A stretch of 64,000 bases of DNA from Carnobacterium mobile DSM 4848 (lineage in GTDB: Bacteria; Bacillota; Bacilli; Lactobacillales; Carnobacteriaceae), in NCBI RefSeq assembly GCF_000744825.1, contig NZ_JQMR01000001.1:558001-622000 (forward strand), written 5' to 3'. The notes under the pieces were generated by a model. It had not been told where the DNA came from. It saw nothing but the letters and a program-made list of their open reading frames with translations, and made no database searches. A program made the translations under genes and the position numbers. Shown here in pieces: positions 8,144-17,284 of the stretch (position 1 is its first letter; each line of letters opens with the position of its first letter).

Positions 8144-8934
8144 ATGTCAAAAACCAAGAGTAAAGATAATAAGGACTTGTCTTTCGGTAAGATTGTATAT
8201 TTAGATGAGCAAGCTGTGTTAGATTTTTTACAATTAAATAATGATGGTGAAGAAATAAAAATAATTAAGCAAGTTACTGAATCTGTTGCAGAAGTAGAGG
8301 CGCAAGGCTCAGTCGGAAAAGGTTTTTTAATATTGCAAAACTAAAATTATCTGGTAATGCTTCATATAATAAAAATAACGTTATTGAAACACAGCTAACC
8401 AATACTTTAATTAGTAGCTTCATGAGTATAATTAAGAAAAATAAATCAGTAATTGTCTCATTGACAGATATAAAACTTTTTATTTATAAAGATTCCCCTG
8501 CTTATTATAGAAATCTTGTTCCTATAATGCATATGATTGACGATGTAAATAAGGTTCAATCCTTAAGCGAAGAAGACCGTAAGAACTTTAGTGGCTTTAA
8601 TATACAAGCCTTGGGAAAAACTTTAGATTTGCTTTCTGGTTATTATGACTTCATTTGTGAAAATAAGGAAGGAGAAAAAATGATAGTTCGTTTTAATATT
8701 ACTGGGTTGAGAAACAATTACAATTTAAACGATCTAACAAAAATGAATTTGAAACTTTTTGGAATAAAAGTTGGAGAAACTCAAGATGCAAATCTTGAAT
8801 TTGGAAATCAAATAGATAATATGACTCAAGAACTTTCTAATGAAAAAGTAGGAGTGGACTTTGATGAAGAGGAAGAACAGAATAATTCAAATTACAGTTT
8901 ACCAATTATCGATATTTTGTTGGCAGGTGTTTAA
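8144..8934 (+). CDS. DUF6414-like protein, split by a -1 frameshift at a T6 run
   Basis: Two frames together encode one protein of about 263 residues. The first frame (8144-8344) starts after a strong GGGGGAG site with KIVYLDEQAVLDFLQLNN, the kind of start I associate with DUF6414. It stops 15 bases after the heptamer T TTT TTA at 8323-8329. The -1 frame is open without a break from there to 8934 and continues the same fold (KLKLSGNASYNKNNVIETQL, then the DIKLFIYKDSPAYYRN core and an acidic tail). The gene sits 3 bases before the AAA+ gene. The cause is either a homopolymer deletion, a sequencing error, phase variation or programmed frameshifting. The family assignment is tentative. Confidence 0.6.
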
Positions 8935-8937
8935 TAA

Positions 8938-10047
8938 ATGGAATTAGACATAAAAGTTTTTTTTGAACCGAAAATAAAGTTTTCTGAACGTTTATCTCAG
9001 TTTGACAATGTAGTTTCTTTTAGCGAAGTTACTAAAAATTGGATATCTAATTCATCAATTGAGTCAATTATTGAACCTCTTTTAGATAAAGATATTTGTA
9101 TAATTACTACTGAAGACTGCTCTGGACTAAACAGTCATGTTTTAGAAAATTTTGATTTTCTTATTAAACTATTTGATTTATCATCTATTGATAAAGTTTG
9201 GATCAATAATCCGCCCCACTTTTTCTTAGAAAAAATAACTCAGCATTCACCAGATATCCCTATAGAGTATTATAAGTATTCAAAAATAGATGAATCAATT
9301 ATCAAAAAAGTTAATCAACAATTTGATGACAATATCATTGGGCAAAAAAAAGCTAAAAATGCAATTTGCAGAAAATTAATTGCCCAAATGATCAGACCAT
9401 CAAATAAACCACTAGTTTTAATGTTTTATGGAAAACCAGGTATTGGAAAAACAGAAACTGCAAAATATCTTTCAAAAATTTTATATGGTAACGATGGAAT
9501 TTTACGAGAACAAATGACTATGGTGGGTGGAGAAACAAGTATCAAGTATTTCAAAGCTACTTCTCATTCAGAAGATTCCTTTTCAAAGAAGCTGTTAAAT
9601 CGCAAATCTAATATTATTTTATTGGATGAGTTTGCTCTAGCTCCACATTTTTTCCATACTTCTTTTTTTCAAATGTTTGATGAGGGAGTATATATGGATC
9701 AAAATTTTAATGTTGACGTTAGTAATTCCATAATCATTTGCACATCAAATTTATTATCTATCAAGGAAATGGAAGGAAATATTGATGAAGCTCTATTGAG
9801 CAGATTTGATGGATTTATACATTTTACGGATTTTACTAAAGATGAAAAAAAAGTTATTATCAAAAAAATTTTTGACGAATTGGTTGCTGAAGGTGTCATG
9901 GACCCAAAATATAGAAAAGTAATTAATGAAGAGGCGATACTTTTACGTGTTAATCACAAGCTAGAAAAACTTCCAAATATGAGAGCTATTAGAAAGTATG
10001 TAGAAGATTGTGTCTCTGATAGCTTGCTTGAATATGTTCTAAAATAA
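8938..10047 (+). CDS. ClpB/ClpA D2-like AAA+ ATPase
   Basis: This 369-residue protein has an unrecognised N-terminal domain of about 125 residues. A AAA+ module of the Clp type follows: entry motif DNIIGQKKAKNAI, Walker A GKPGIGKT at 165-172, Walker B ILLDEF near 230, sensor IICTSNLL, and an arginine finger in LLSRFDG. A small C-domain (RAIRKYVED) closes the protein. It starts 3 bases after the DUF6414-like gene, so the two are translated together and probably act together. The pair interrupts the ardA-tcpE junction of the ICE. I infer an anti-phage or plasmid-competition role from context only. Confidence 0.8.
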   Translation: MELDIKVFFEPKIKFSERLSQFDNVVSFSEVTKNWISNSSIESIIEPLLDKDICIITTEDCSGLNSHVLENFDFLIKLFDLSSIDKVWINNPPHFFLEKITQHSPDIPIEYYKYSKIDESIIKKVNQQFDDNIIGQKKAKNAICRKLIAQMIRPSNKPLVLMFYGKPGIGKTETAKYLSKILYGNDGILREQMTMVGGETSIKYFKATSHSEDSFSKKLLNRKSNIILLDEFALAPHFFHTSFFQMFDEGVYMDQNFNVDVSNSIIICTSNLLSIKEMEGNIDEALLSRFDGFIHFTDFTKDEKKVIIKKIFDELVAEGVMDPKYRKVINEEAILLRVNHKLEKLPNMRAIRKYVEDCVSDSLLEYVLK

Positions 10048-10058
10048 GATAATCCAAA

Positions 10059-10091
10059 AGCATCATAGTGTAATTACTATGGTGCTTTTTT
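10059..10091 (+). terminator. Terminator after the AAA+ gene
   Basis: A stem AGCATCATAGT / ACTATGGTGCT (one G-T pair) is followed by six T. It separates the inserted pair from the conjugation operon downstream. Confidence 0.85.
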
Positions 10092-10105
10092 GTGAGGTGA
10101 AAAAA

Positions 10106-10498
10106 TTGAAAAAACTAAAAAGCTATACCAGTATTTGGTCTGTCGAAAAAGTTATTTACGCCATCAACGATTTTAAACTCCCCTTCCCTATCACGTTTTC
10201 TCAAATGGCATGGTTTGTCTGTAGTTTATTTACTGTCATGCTATTAGGAGATTTACCGCCCCTTTCATTCATTGATGGGGCTTTATTAAAGTATGTTGGT
10301 ATTCCTGTAAGTTTAACATGGTTTATGAGCCAAAAAACCTTTGATGGGAAGAAACCCTATCGCTTTATTCAAACAACGATCACTTATTTCGTTCGCCCAA
10401 AAGTCACCTATGCTGGAAAAACAGTCAAGTTTCAAAAAGAATGGATGAATCAAGACACAACAATTGTAAGGAGTGAGCTGATTGAACTACCCGATTAA
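10106..10498 (+). CDS. TcpE-family conjugation membrane protein (Orf17-like)
   Basis: This is a 130-residue protein with two membrane segments near residues 30-60 and 65-80, and the family-like end of a soluble tail with RPKVTYAGKTVKFQKEW. TTG at 10106 is chosen because GAGGTGA lies 5 bases upstream; an earlier in-frame GTG at 10079 would fall in the preceding terminator. TcpE proteins help anchor the conjugation complex. The gene overlaps the VirB4 gene by 17 bases. Confidence 0.9.
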   Translation: MKKLKSYTSIWSVEKVIYAINDFKLPFPITFSQMAWFVCSLFTVMLLGDLPPLSFIDGALLKYVGIPVSLTWFMSQKTFDGKKPYRFIQTTITYFVRPKVTYAGKTVKFQKEWMNQDTTIVRSELIELPD

Positions 10499-12929
10499 AT
10501 ATATTGAAAATAACTTGGTTTTTAATCATGAGGGAGAATGCTTTGCCTACTACGAGCTGCTTCCCTACAACTATTCTTTTTTGACTCCTGAACAAAAAGT
10601 ACAAGTCCACACAAATTTCCGTCAATTGATCGCTCAAAATCGTGAAGGAAAAATTCATGCCCTACAAATCAGTACTGAACGATCCATTCAAGCGATTCAA
10701 GAAAAAAGCAAACAAGCTGTAACAGGACGATTGAAAGACGTTGCCTTTCAACGAATTGATGAACAAACAGAAGCGTTAGTTTCCATGATTGGTGACAATC
10801 AACTGGACTATCGTTTTTTTATTGGGTTTAAACTACTGGTCAATGAACAAGAAGTGAATTTAAAAAACTTACGCAAATCGGCCAAAAATACCTTAACGGC
10901 TTTCTTCCGTGAAGTGAATCATAAATTGATGAATGATTTTGTTGTGATGCCGCAAGATGAAATCCGTCGGTTTACCAAAATGGCTGATTTGCTTCAATCA
11001 AAAATCGAACGCCGCTTTCAGATTCGTCCATTAGATAAGAATGATTTTGGGTATTTAATTGAACATGTCTATGGCAAAACGAGTACGGCTTTTGAAGATT
11101 ATGCGTACCCTCTCCCATTAAAGAAACAAAAAGAAACGACACTAGTAAAACGTTATGATTTAATCAAACCGACTCGTTCACTGATCGAAGAAAATCAACG
11201 ATACCTTAAAATCCAAAATGAAGAAGATACCCTTTATGTGGCTTACTTTACTATTGATTCGATTGTCGGGGAGTTGGATTTCCCTTCTAATGAAATCTTT
11301 TATTACCAGCAACAACAATTCGATTTCCCAATCGATACATCAATGAATATTGAAATTGTCGCAAACAAAAAAGCCCTCTCTACGATTCGAAATAAGAAAA
11401 AAGAATTAAAAGATTTAGATGATCATGCTTGGGAAAATAACAACGAGACCGGAAACAATGTCTTAGAAGCTCTAGAAGATGTAACCGAGTTAGAAACGAC
11501 TCTCGACCAAAATAAGGAAGCGATGTACAAATTGAGCTATGTGATTCGAATCTCAGCTGATTCTTATGATGAACTCAAACGGCGGTGCAATGAAGTCAAA
11601 GATTTTTATGATGATTGGAGCATCAAATTAGTTCGTCCTTTTGGGGATATGATGGGACTCCATAAAGAATTTCTTCCGGCAAGCAAACGCTATATGAATG
11701 ACTACATTCAGTATGTGACATCTGATTTTATTGCTGGACTCGGTTTCGGTGCTTCCCAACTATTAGGAGAAACAGATGGCATCTATATCGGCTACAACTT
11801 GGAAACTGGTCAAAATGTCTATCTCAAACCTAGTCTTGCCAGTCAAGGTGTCAAAGGGTCGGTTACCAATGCTTTAGCTTCGGCTTTTCTAGGTTCTTTA
11901 GGTGGCGGGAAATCCTTTTCGAACAATTTGCTGGTTTATTATGCCGTATTATTTGGCGCACAGGCGGTAATTGTTGATCCAAAGGCAGAACGCGGGCTTT
12001 GGAAAGAAACCTTGCCAGAGATCGCGCATGAGATTAATATCGTTAATCTAACCAGTGAGGAAAAGAACCAAGGGTTGCTTGATCCTTATGTCTTAATGAA
12101 AAGAAAAAAAGATGCAGAAAGTTTAGCGATCGATATTCTCACTTTTCTAACAGGTATTTCGAGTCGTGATGGGGAAAAGTTTCCACTTTTACGAAAGGCC
12201 ATTCGTTCCGTTACGCAAAAAGAAATACGAGGTTTGTGGTTAGTGATTGATGTCTTACGAGAAGATGAGAATCCGCTTGCTTCTTCTATTGCGGATCACA
12301 TTGAAAGTTTTACGGACTATGACTTCGCTCATTTGCTTTTTAGTGATGGCTCAACGGAGAATTCGATTAGTTTGGATAAGCAGTTAAACATTCTTCAAGT
12401 CGCCGATTTAGTCCTTCCTAATTCTCAAACCAATTTCTCGGATTATACCACTATTGAATTGCTGAGCGTGGCTATGTTGATCGTGATTTCTACCTTTGCG
12501 CTTGATTTCATTCATACTGACCGTCAAACATTCAAAATTGTGGACTTGGATGAAGCCTGGTCTTTCTTACAAGTGGCACAAGGAAAATCTCTATCCAATC
12601 GCTTAGTACGTGCTGGGCGCTCCATGAATGCGGGGGTCTACTTTGTTACCCAGAATGCGGACGATTTGATCGATGAAAAATTGAAAAACAATATCGGACT
12701 GAAATTTGCTTTTCGTTCTACCGATATTCAGGAGATCAAGAAAACGTTAGAATTCTTTGGAGTCGATAAAGAAGATGAAGACAATCAAAAGCGTTTGCGT
12801 GAGTTGGAAAATGGACAATGTTTGATGCAAGATCTATATGGTCGCGTGGGCAGGATTCAAGTGCATCCCGTCTTTGAAGACCTCTTTCATGCCTTTGATA
12901 CTCGGCCGCCTTTACACCAAACGAAATGA
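10482..12929 (+). CDS. VirB4-family conjugation ATPase (Orf16/TcpF-like)
   Basis: This is the cytoplasmic ATPase that powers assembly of the mating channel. It is 815 residues long, with the AAA-like domain in the second half. Walker A is GSLGGGKS near residue 466, Walker B is KIVDLDEAW near 690, and a FVTQNADDL sensor segment follows. A TTG start with AAGGAG 8 bases upstream is used. Length, domain order and position after TcpE match Tn916 Orf16. Confidence 0.95.
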   Translation: MNYPIKYIENNLVFNHEGECFAYYELLPYNYSFLTPEQKVQVHTNFRQLIAQNREGKIHALQISTERSIQAIQEKSKQAVTGRLKDVAFQRIDEQTEALVSMIGDNQLDYRFFIGFKLLVNEQEVNLKNLRKSAKNTLTAFFREVNHKLMNDFVVMPQDEIRRFTKMADLLQSKIERRFQIRPLDKNDFGYLIEHVYGKTSTAFEDYAYPLPLKKQKETTLVKRYDLIKPTRSLIEENQRYLKIQNEEDTLYVAYFTIDSIVGELDFPSNEIFYYQQQQFDFPIDTSMNIEIVANKKALSTIRNKKKELKDLDDHAWENNNETGNNVLEALEDVTELETTLDQNKEAMYKLSYVIRISADSYDELKRRCNEVKDFYDDWSIKLVRPFGDMMGLHKEFLPASKRYMNDYIQYVTSDFIAGLGFGASQLLGETDGIYIGYNLETGQNVYLKPSLASQGVKGSVTNALASAFLGSLGGGKSFSNNLLVYYAVLFGAQAVIVDPKAERGLWKETLPEIAHEINIVNLTSEEKNQGLLDPYVLMKRKKDAESLAIDILTFLTGISSRDGEKFPLLRKAIRSVTQKEIRGLWLVIDVLREDENPLASSIADHIESFTDYDFAHLLFSDGSTENSISLDKQLNILQVADLVLPNSQTNFSDYTTIELLSVAMLIVISTFALDFIHTDRQTFKIVDLDEAWSFLQVAQGKSLSNRLVRAGRSMNAGVYFVTQNADDLIDEKLKNNIGLKFAFRSTDIQEIKKTLEFFGVDKEDEDNQKRLRELENGQCLMQDLYGRVGRIQVHPVFEDLFHAFDTRPPLHQTK

Positions 12930-12938
12930 GGTGAGCAA

Positions 12939-15056
12939 ATGAAAACAAAAACGAAAAAAGTACTGCTGATCATGCTACTGATGGGATTGACTGTTTTTTT
13001 ATTGCTTGTTCTCACTGCAACTCTCGTTCAAGCCGCTGGATTAGTGGATGATACCATAGACACTCAAAACCTCTACTCACACTACCCACTTTCTCATTAT
13101 CAATTAGATTTCTATGTCGATTCAAGTTGGGATTGGCTGCCATGGAATTGGACAGATGGCATCGGTAATCAAGTGCAATATGGCTTATATGCGATTTCCA
13201 ATTTCATTTGGACGATTAGCTTGTATTTGTCCAATGCAACCGGTTATTTAATCCAGCAAGCTTATACACTTGATTTCATTTCAGATACCGCTAATCAAAT
13301 TGGCGAGAACATGCAGATTTTAGCGGGTGTATCTTCCAGTGGCTTTTCTCAATCCGGCTTTTATGTGGGCTTCTTATTACTGTTTATTCTGATTATAGGT
13401 GTTTATGTTGGGTATGTCGGACTGATCAAACGAGAAACGTCAAAAGCCATTCAAGCCGTCACAAATTTTGTGGTGGTTTTTTTATTGTCCGCAGGGTTTA
13501 TCGCTTATGCCCCTTCCTATATTCAAAAGCTTAATGACTTTTCAGCCGATATCAGTCAAGCCAGTTTAGATTTAGGTTCAAAGATTATTCTTCCTCACTC
13601 AGATAGTCAAGGAAAAGACAGTGTGGACTTGATTCGGAACACCTTGTTTTCGGTCCAAGTTGAACAGCCTTGGCTCTTATTGCAGTTTGATCAGTCCAGT
13701 AAAGAAGAGATTGGAGAATCACGTGTAGAAGCACTGGTGTCGATTGATCCCAATACAAATAAAGGAAAAGATCGAGAAGAAGCCGTTAAGGAAGAGATTG
13801 AAGAACATGACAATCAGAATTTAACATTAACCAAAACGACTACACGATTAGGAACCGTCTTCTTCCTCTTTTTATTCAATATCGGTATTTCGATTTTTAT
13901 CTTCTTACTGACTGGGATCATGATTTTTTCTCAAGTCTTGTTTATCTTGTACGCCATGTTCTTACCGGTCAGTTTTCTATTGTCCATGTTGCCGACCTTT
14001 ACGAGTATGGGAAAATCGGCTTTGATGAAACTCTTCAATACTATCATGTTACGAGCAGGGATTACGTTGATCATTACAGCAGCCTTCAGTTTATCCACGA
14101 TGCTCTATAGCTTGACAGCCGGGTATCCTTTCTTCTTGATCGCGTTCTTGCAAATTGTTACGTTCGCAGGCATTTATCTCAAATTAGGCGATATCATGAG
14201 TTTCTTCAACCTGCAAACAAGTGATTCACAACAAGTCAGCCGCAGTGTCTTTCGTCGTCCACGTCAAATGGCACATCATGGTGCTAGACGGTTGCAGCGC
14301 ACAGTGAGTCAGACTTTGATTGGCGGAACTGCCGGCTGGGTGGCTGGCAGCACACGCAAACGGCAGAAACAACGTGCTTTGACAGATACTCCAGCTGATC
14401 AAACACCAGCAAAAAAGGCGGTTGCTTCCCCTACTCAATCTCAACCTGTCTCACGCAGTTACCGAACTGGACAATCGATTGGAAAAGTAATGGATACAAA
14501 AAATCGTGTCCGTCAAACGATGGCAAACAATAAGCAGCAAGTCCAAGAATTGCCAAAGCCTCTTCAAACGAAGAGGCTTCAATCTGTCTCTGATTTAAAA
14601 CAAGGCATTACGGATGAACAGACACAAACGTCAGCTAAAAAGAAAAAGAGCCTTCCTGTTTCATCTAGTCAAGTAAAGAAAGGGGTAAGAGTAGACAAAA
14701 AAGAAGCAACTTCTCCAACGAAAGCACATCAAAGACCGACGACTATCGGTAAAAAAGAAAAACTTCAAAAAGAGAAACCAAGAGATTTGAAGCAAACAAG
14801 AGAAGCCGTGACGGCACAAAAACGGCAGCAAGGATCTCATTCAGAACTGTCTGTTATTAAAAGTCATTCTACTGTTCCTAAGCAATGGGTACCCTCGAAG
14901 AAAAATATACCTGTTGAGTCACAACGAAAAGAAACAAAGCCCACTCGGTCTTACAAAGTCAAAAAAGAGTTCCGACTCTCTAAAGGGCAACCCTTTAGAA
15001 AACGTTCCACTGTTCGCTTGAAACGCCTGCCTCGAAAGAAAGGGGAAATCAAATGA
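12939..15056 (+). CDS. VirB6-like polytopic membrane channel protein (Orf15-like)
   Basis: This is a 705-residue protein. An N-terminal signal-like segment (residues 8-32) is followed by an extracytoplasmic region and about six more membrane helices up to residue 425. The C-terminal 270 residues are a very basic, Gln/Lys/Ser-rich disordered tail. The design fits the Tn916 Orf15 channel component. The ribosome site is GAGGTGAG. The gene overlaps the lytic enzyme gene by 4 bases (ATGA). Confidence 0.92.
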   Translation: MKTKTKKVLLIMLLMGLTVFLLLVLTATLVQAAGLVDDTIDTQNLYSHYPLSHYQLDFYVDSSWDWLPWNWTDGIGNQVQYGLYAISNFIWTISLYLSNATGYLIQQAYTLDFISDTANQIGENMQILAGVSSSGFSQSGFYVGFLLLFILIIGVYVGYVGLIKRETSKAIQAVTNFVVVFLLSAGFIAYAPSYIQKLNDFSADISQASLDLGSKIILPHSDSQGKDSVDLIRNTLFSVQVEQPWLLLQFDQSSKEEIGESRVEALVSIDPNTNKGKDREEAVKEEIEEHDNQNLTLTKTTTRLGTVFFLFLFNIGISIFIFLLTGIMIFSQVLFILYAMFLPVSFLLSMLPTFTSMGKSALMKLFNTIMLRAGITLIITAAFSLSTMLYSLTAGYPFFLIAFLQIVTFAGIYLKLGDIMSFFNLQTSDSQQVSRSVFRRPRQMAHHGARRLQRTVSQTLIGGTAGWVAGSTRKRQKQRALTDTPADQTPAKKAVASPTQSQPVSRSYRTGQSIGKVMDTKNRVRQTMANNKQQVQELPKPLQTKRLQSVSDLKQGITDEQTQTSAKKKKSLPVSSSQVKKGVRVDKKEATSPTKAHQRPTTIGKKEKLQKEKPRDLKQTREAVTAQKRQQGSHSELSVIKSHSTVPKQWVPSKKNIPVESQRKETKPTRSYKVKKEFRLSKGQPFRKRSTVRLKRLPRKKGEIK

Positions 15057-16072
15057 AATGGAAACGAAACTTGATTATTGGTAGCGTGGCTTTTCTTTCT
15101 TTTTTTAGTTTATTGCTGTTTGTGGCGATTTTTATGTCAGACGATTCTTCCTCCTCTTCTTCCGCGGGGATGGATTTGGAGGGAAATTCGTTGTCTGTTT
15201 CGCAGGATACACTGAAATATCGTTCACTTGTCGAAAAACACGCCAAAAAAGAACACATTGAGGACTATCTCAATGTGTTGTTGGCGATCATCGAAGTTGA
15301 AAGTGGCGGTAAACTGCCAGATGTTATGCAGTCTTCCGAGTCAAAAGGTTTACCACCTAATACGATCGATAATCCAGAAGAATCGATCCAACAAGGAGTA
15401 ACTTATTTTGCAGAGCTTGTTCATTCAGCCAAAAGTTTAGCAGTAGACGATCAAAGTGTAATTCAAGCTTACAACTACGGGGGTAGCTTTTTAAGTTATG
15501 TCGCTCAACACGGGAAAAACTATTCTTTTGAGCTAGCCGAAAGCTTTTCAAAGAAACAAGCCAACGGAGAAAAAGCCGCTTATACTCATCCGCTTGCGGT
15601 CAATAAAAACGGCGGCTGGCGCTACAATTACGGCAATATGTTTTACGTTGAATTGGTAACTCAATATTTGACCACCACTTCTGAGAAATTCAATGACAAA
15701 ACCGTTCAAATCATTATGGATGAAGCCCTGAAATATGAGGGGTATCCTTATGTTTTTGGCGGCTATAATCCTACTACTTCTTTTGATTGTAGCGGTTTGA
15801 CCCAATGGGTTTTTCAAAAAGCAGGGATCTCTCTTCCTCGAGTGGCTCAAGATCAATACGATGTGATGGAACATCTGCCCCTTTCAGAAGCAGAACCTGG
15901 AGACCTTGTCTTTTTCCACTCTACCTATGATGCAGGAACCTATGTCACACATGTGGGTATCTACGTTGGAAATAACAGGATGTATCAAGCAGGGGATCCA
16001 ATTGGCTATGCAGATTTGACGAGTGACTATTGGCAAGCTCATTTGATCGGTGCAGGACGAATCAAAGAATAA
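15053..16072 (+). CDS. Two-domain cell-wall hydrolase (lysozyme-like plus NlpC/P60, Orf14-like)
   Basis: This enzyme opens the peptidoglycan for the mating channel. A membrane anchor (residues 7-28) and a Ser-rich linker come first. A lysozyme-like transglycosylase domain follows, with the catalytic Glu in AIIEVESGG (E81) and the AYNYGG motif. An NlpC/P60 endopeptidase ends the protein, with Cys246 in FDCSGLTQW and His300 in VTHVGIYVG. The 339-residue length matches Tn916 Orf14. It overlaps the preceding gene by 4 bases. Confidence 0.95.
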   Translation: MKWKRNLIIGSVAFLSFFSLLLFVAIFMSDDSSSSSSAGMDLEGNSLSVSQDTLKYRSLVEKHAKKEHIEDYLNVLLAIIEVESGGKLPDVMQSSESKGLPPNTIDNPEESIQQGVTYFAELVHSAKSLAVDDQSVIQAYNYGGSFLSYVAQHGKNYSFELAESFSKKQANGEKAAYTHPLAVNKNGGWRYNYGNMFYVELVTQYLTTTSEKFNDKTVQIIMDEALKYEGYPYVFGGYNPTTSFDCSGLTQWVFQKAGISLPRVAQDQYDVMEHLPLSEAEPGDLVFFHSTYDAGTYVTHVGIYVGNNRMYQAGDPIGYADLTSDYWQAHLIGAGRIKE

Positions 16073-16094
16073 AAAAGAAATGAGGAAACTAAAG

Positions 16095-17018
16095 ATGAAA
16101 ATCCATATCGAACGAAAACCCAAAAAAGCAAAACAACAGAAAATAAAGAAGCCTAAAACGATGCACATTGGAACCCATAAAAAAAGTGTTCTGGCTTTAT
16201 GGGTCCTTCTGCTTTTGAGTTTGGCTTTTGGTATCTATAAAAATTTTCCTGCCGTTGATCAGCATACGATTCATGAAAATAAAACCATTGAACCCCTGAT
16301 CGTAGACACTCATGCCATTGAAAGTTTTACTATAAATTTTATTCAAGATTTCTATTCATGGGAAAACAAAAAAGAAGTAATCGAAGGACGTTCTGAAGCA
16401 ATCAAACACTACCTCACCCCTACTTTGCAAGAATTGAATATGGATACTATTCGTTCCGATATTCCGACAAGTTCAAAAGTGATGGACTCTCAAATTTGGG
16501 AAATTGAACCAATAGATAAACAAAATTATGCGGTTATTTATACCGTTACACAAGATATAATCGAAGAAAAAGAATCCAAAGTTTTTTCCTCAAATTATCG
16601 TCTAGTCATCTATCAAGATGATCACAAAAATCTAGTGATTACTCAAAACCCCACCATTTGGACAATTCCAGAAAAATCTGATTATGAACCTACTCCTATC
16701 TCATCTGATTCTTCCGTAGATTCTGATACAGAGAAGGAGATTCTAGAATTCTTAGAAACCTTCTTCAAACTCTATCCTACGGCGTCAGAAAGTGAATTGA
16801 CTTATTATGTAAAAGAAAACGTACTACCGGTGATTGGCAAAAACTATCAGTTCTCTGAAGTTGTAGATCCTATCATACAAAAAAATGGTCATCAATATCA
16901 AGTCAGCTTAGTAGTAAAATATTTAAATGATGGTTCAAAAAGTGTAATTGTTTCTCAATATGACTTGATTCTTGAAAAACAAAAAAATTGGGAAATTATT
17001 AATATAAATAACAAATAG
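16095..17018 (+). CDS. TcpC-like conjugation protein (Orf13-like)
   Basis: This is a 307-residue bitopic protein. A very basic cytoplasmic N-terminus (about 32 residues) is followed by one membrane helix (VLALWVLLLLSLAFGIY), then two NTF2-like extracytoplasmic domains as in TcpC. ATG at 16095 with GAGGAAA 8 bases upstream is preferred over the earlier frame start at 16050, which overlaps the previous gene. It is the last conserved gene of the conjugation operon, as Orf13 is in Tn916. Confidence 0.9.
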   Translation: MKIHIERKPKKAKQQKIKKPKTMHIGTHKKSVLALWVLLLLSLAFGIYKNFPAVDQHTIHENKTIEPLIVDTHAIESFTINFIQDFYSWENKKEVIEGRSEAIKHYLTPTLQELNMDTIRSDIPTSSKVMDSQIWEIEPIDKQNYAVIYTVTQDIIEEKESKVFSSNYRLVIYQDDHKNLVITQNPTIWTIPEKSDYEPTPISSDSSVDSDTEKEILEFLETFFKLYPTASESELTYYVKENVLPVIGKNYQFSEVVDPIIQKNGHQYQVSLVVKYLNDGSKSVIVSQYDLILEKQKNWEIININNK

Positions 17019-17032
17019 CCGTGGTTAAATCT

Positions 17033-17067
17033 AATAGAGAATCTGCTTAATTTAGGTTCTCTATTTT
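17033..17067 (+). terminator. Terminator of the conjugation operon
   Basis: A 9-bp stem (AATAGAGAA / TTCTCTATT) has an AT-rich loop and a short T run after it. Confidence 0.75.
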
Positions 17068-17284
17068 GCAATTTTAAAATTTTACATTATCCTGAATCAT
17101 TCATAGAATTTCATATAGGAACATTTTTTATCAAAAAATTCAGTGAAATGATTTTTTTCCTCCTTTTTCTCTTTTTTAAAAGAAATTTATTCAGTTCCTT
17201 CCTAGCGGAAGAAAAGCTTGTTTCTCGTAAAAAAGGGTGCACTAACCCTTTGGTTTTAAAGCAATTTTTAAAATTATTGGTTTA

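Noticed and set aside
15053-16072. NlpC/P60 protein as a phage endolysin or bacteriocin
   Set aside because: Domain order, membrane anchor and position fit the conjugation lytic enzyme of Tn916 relatives.
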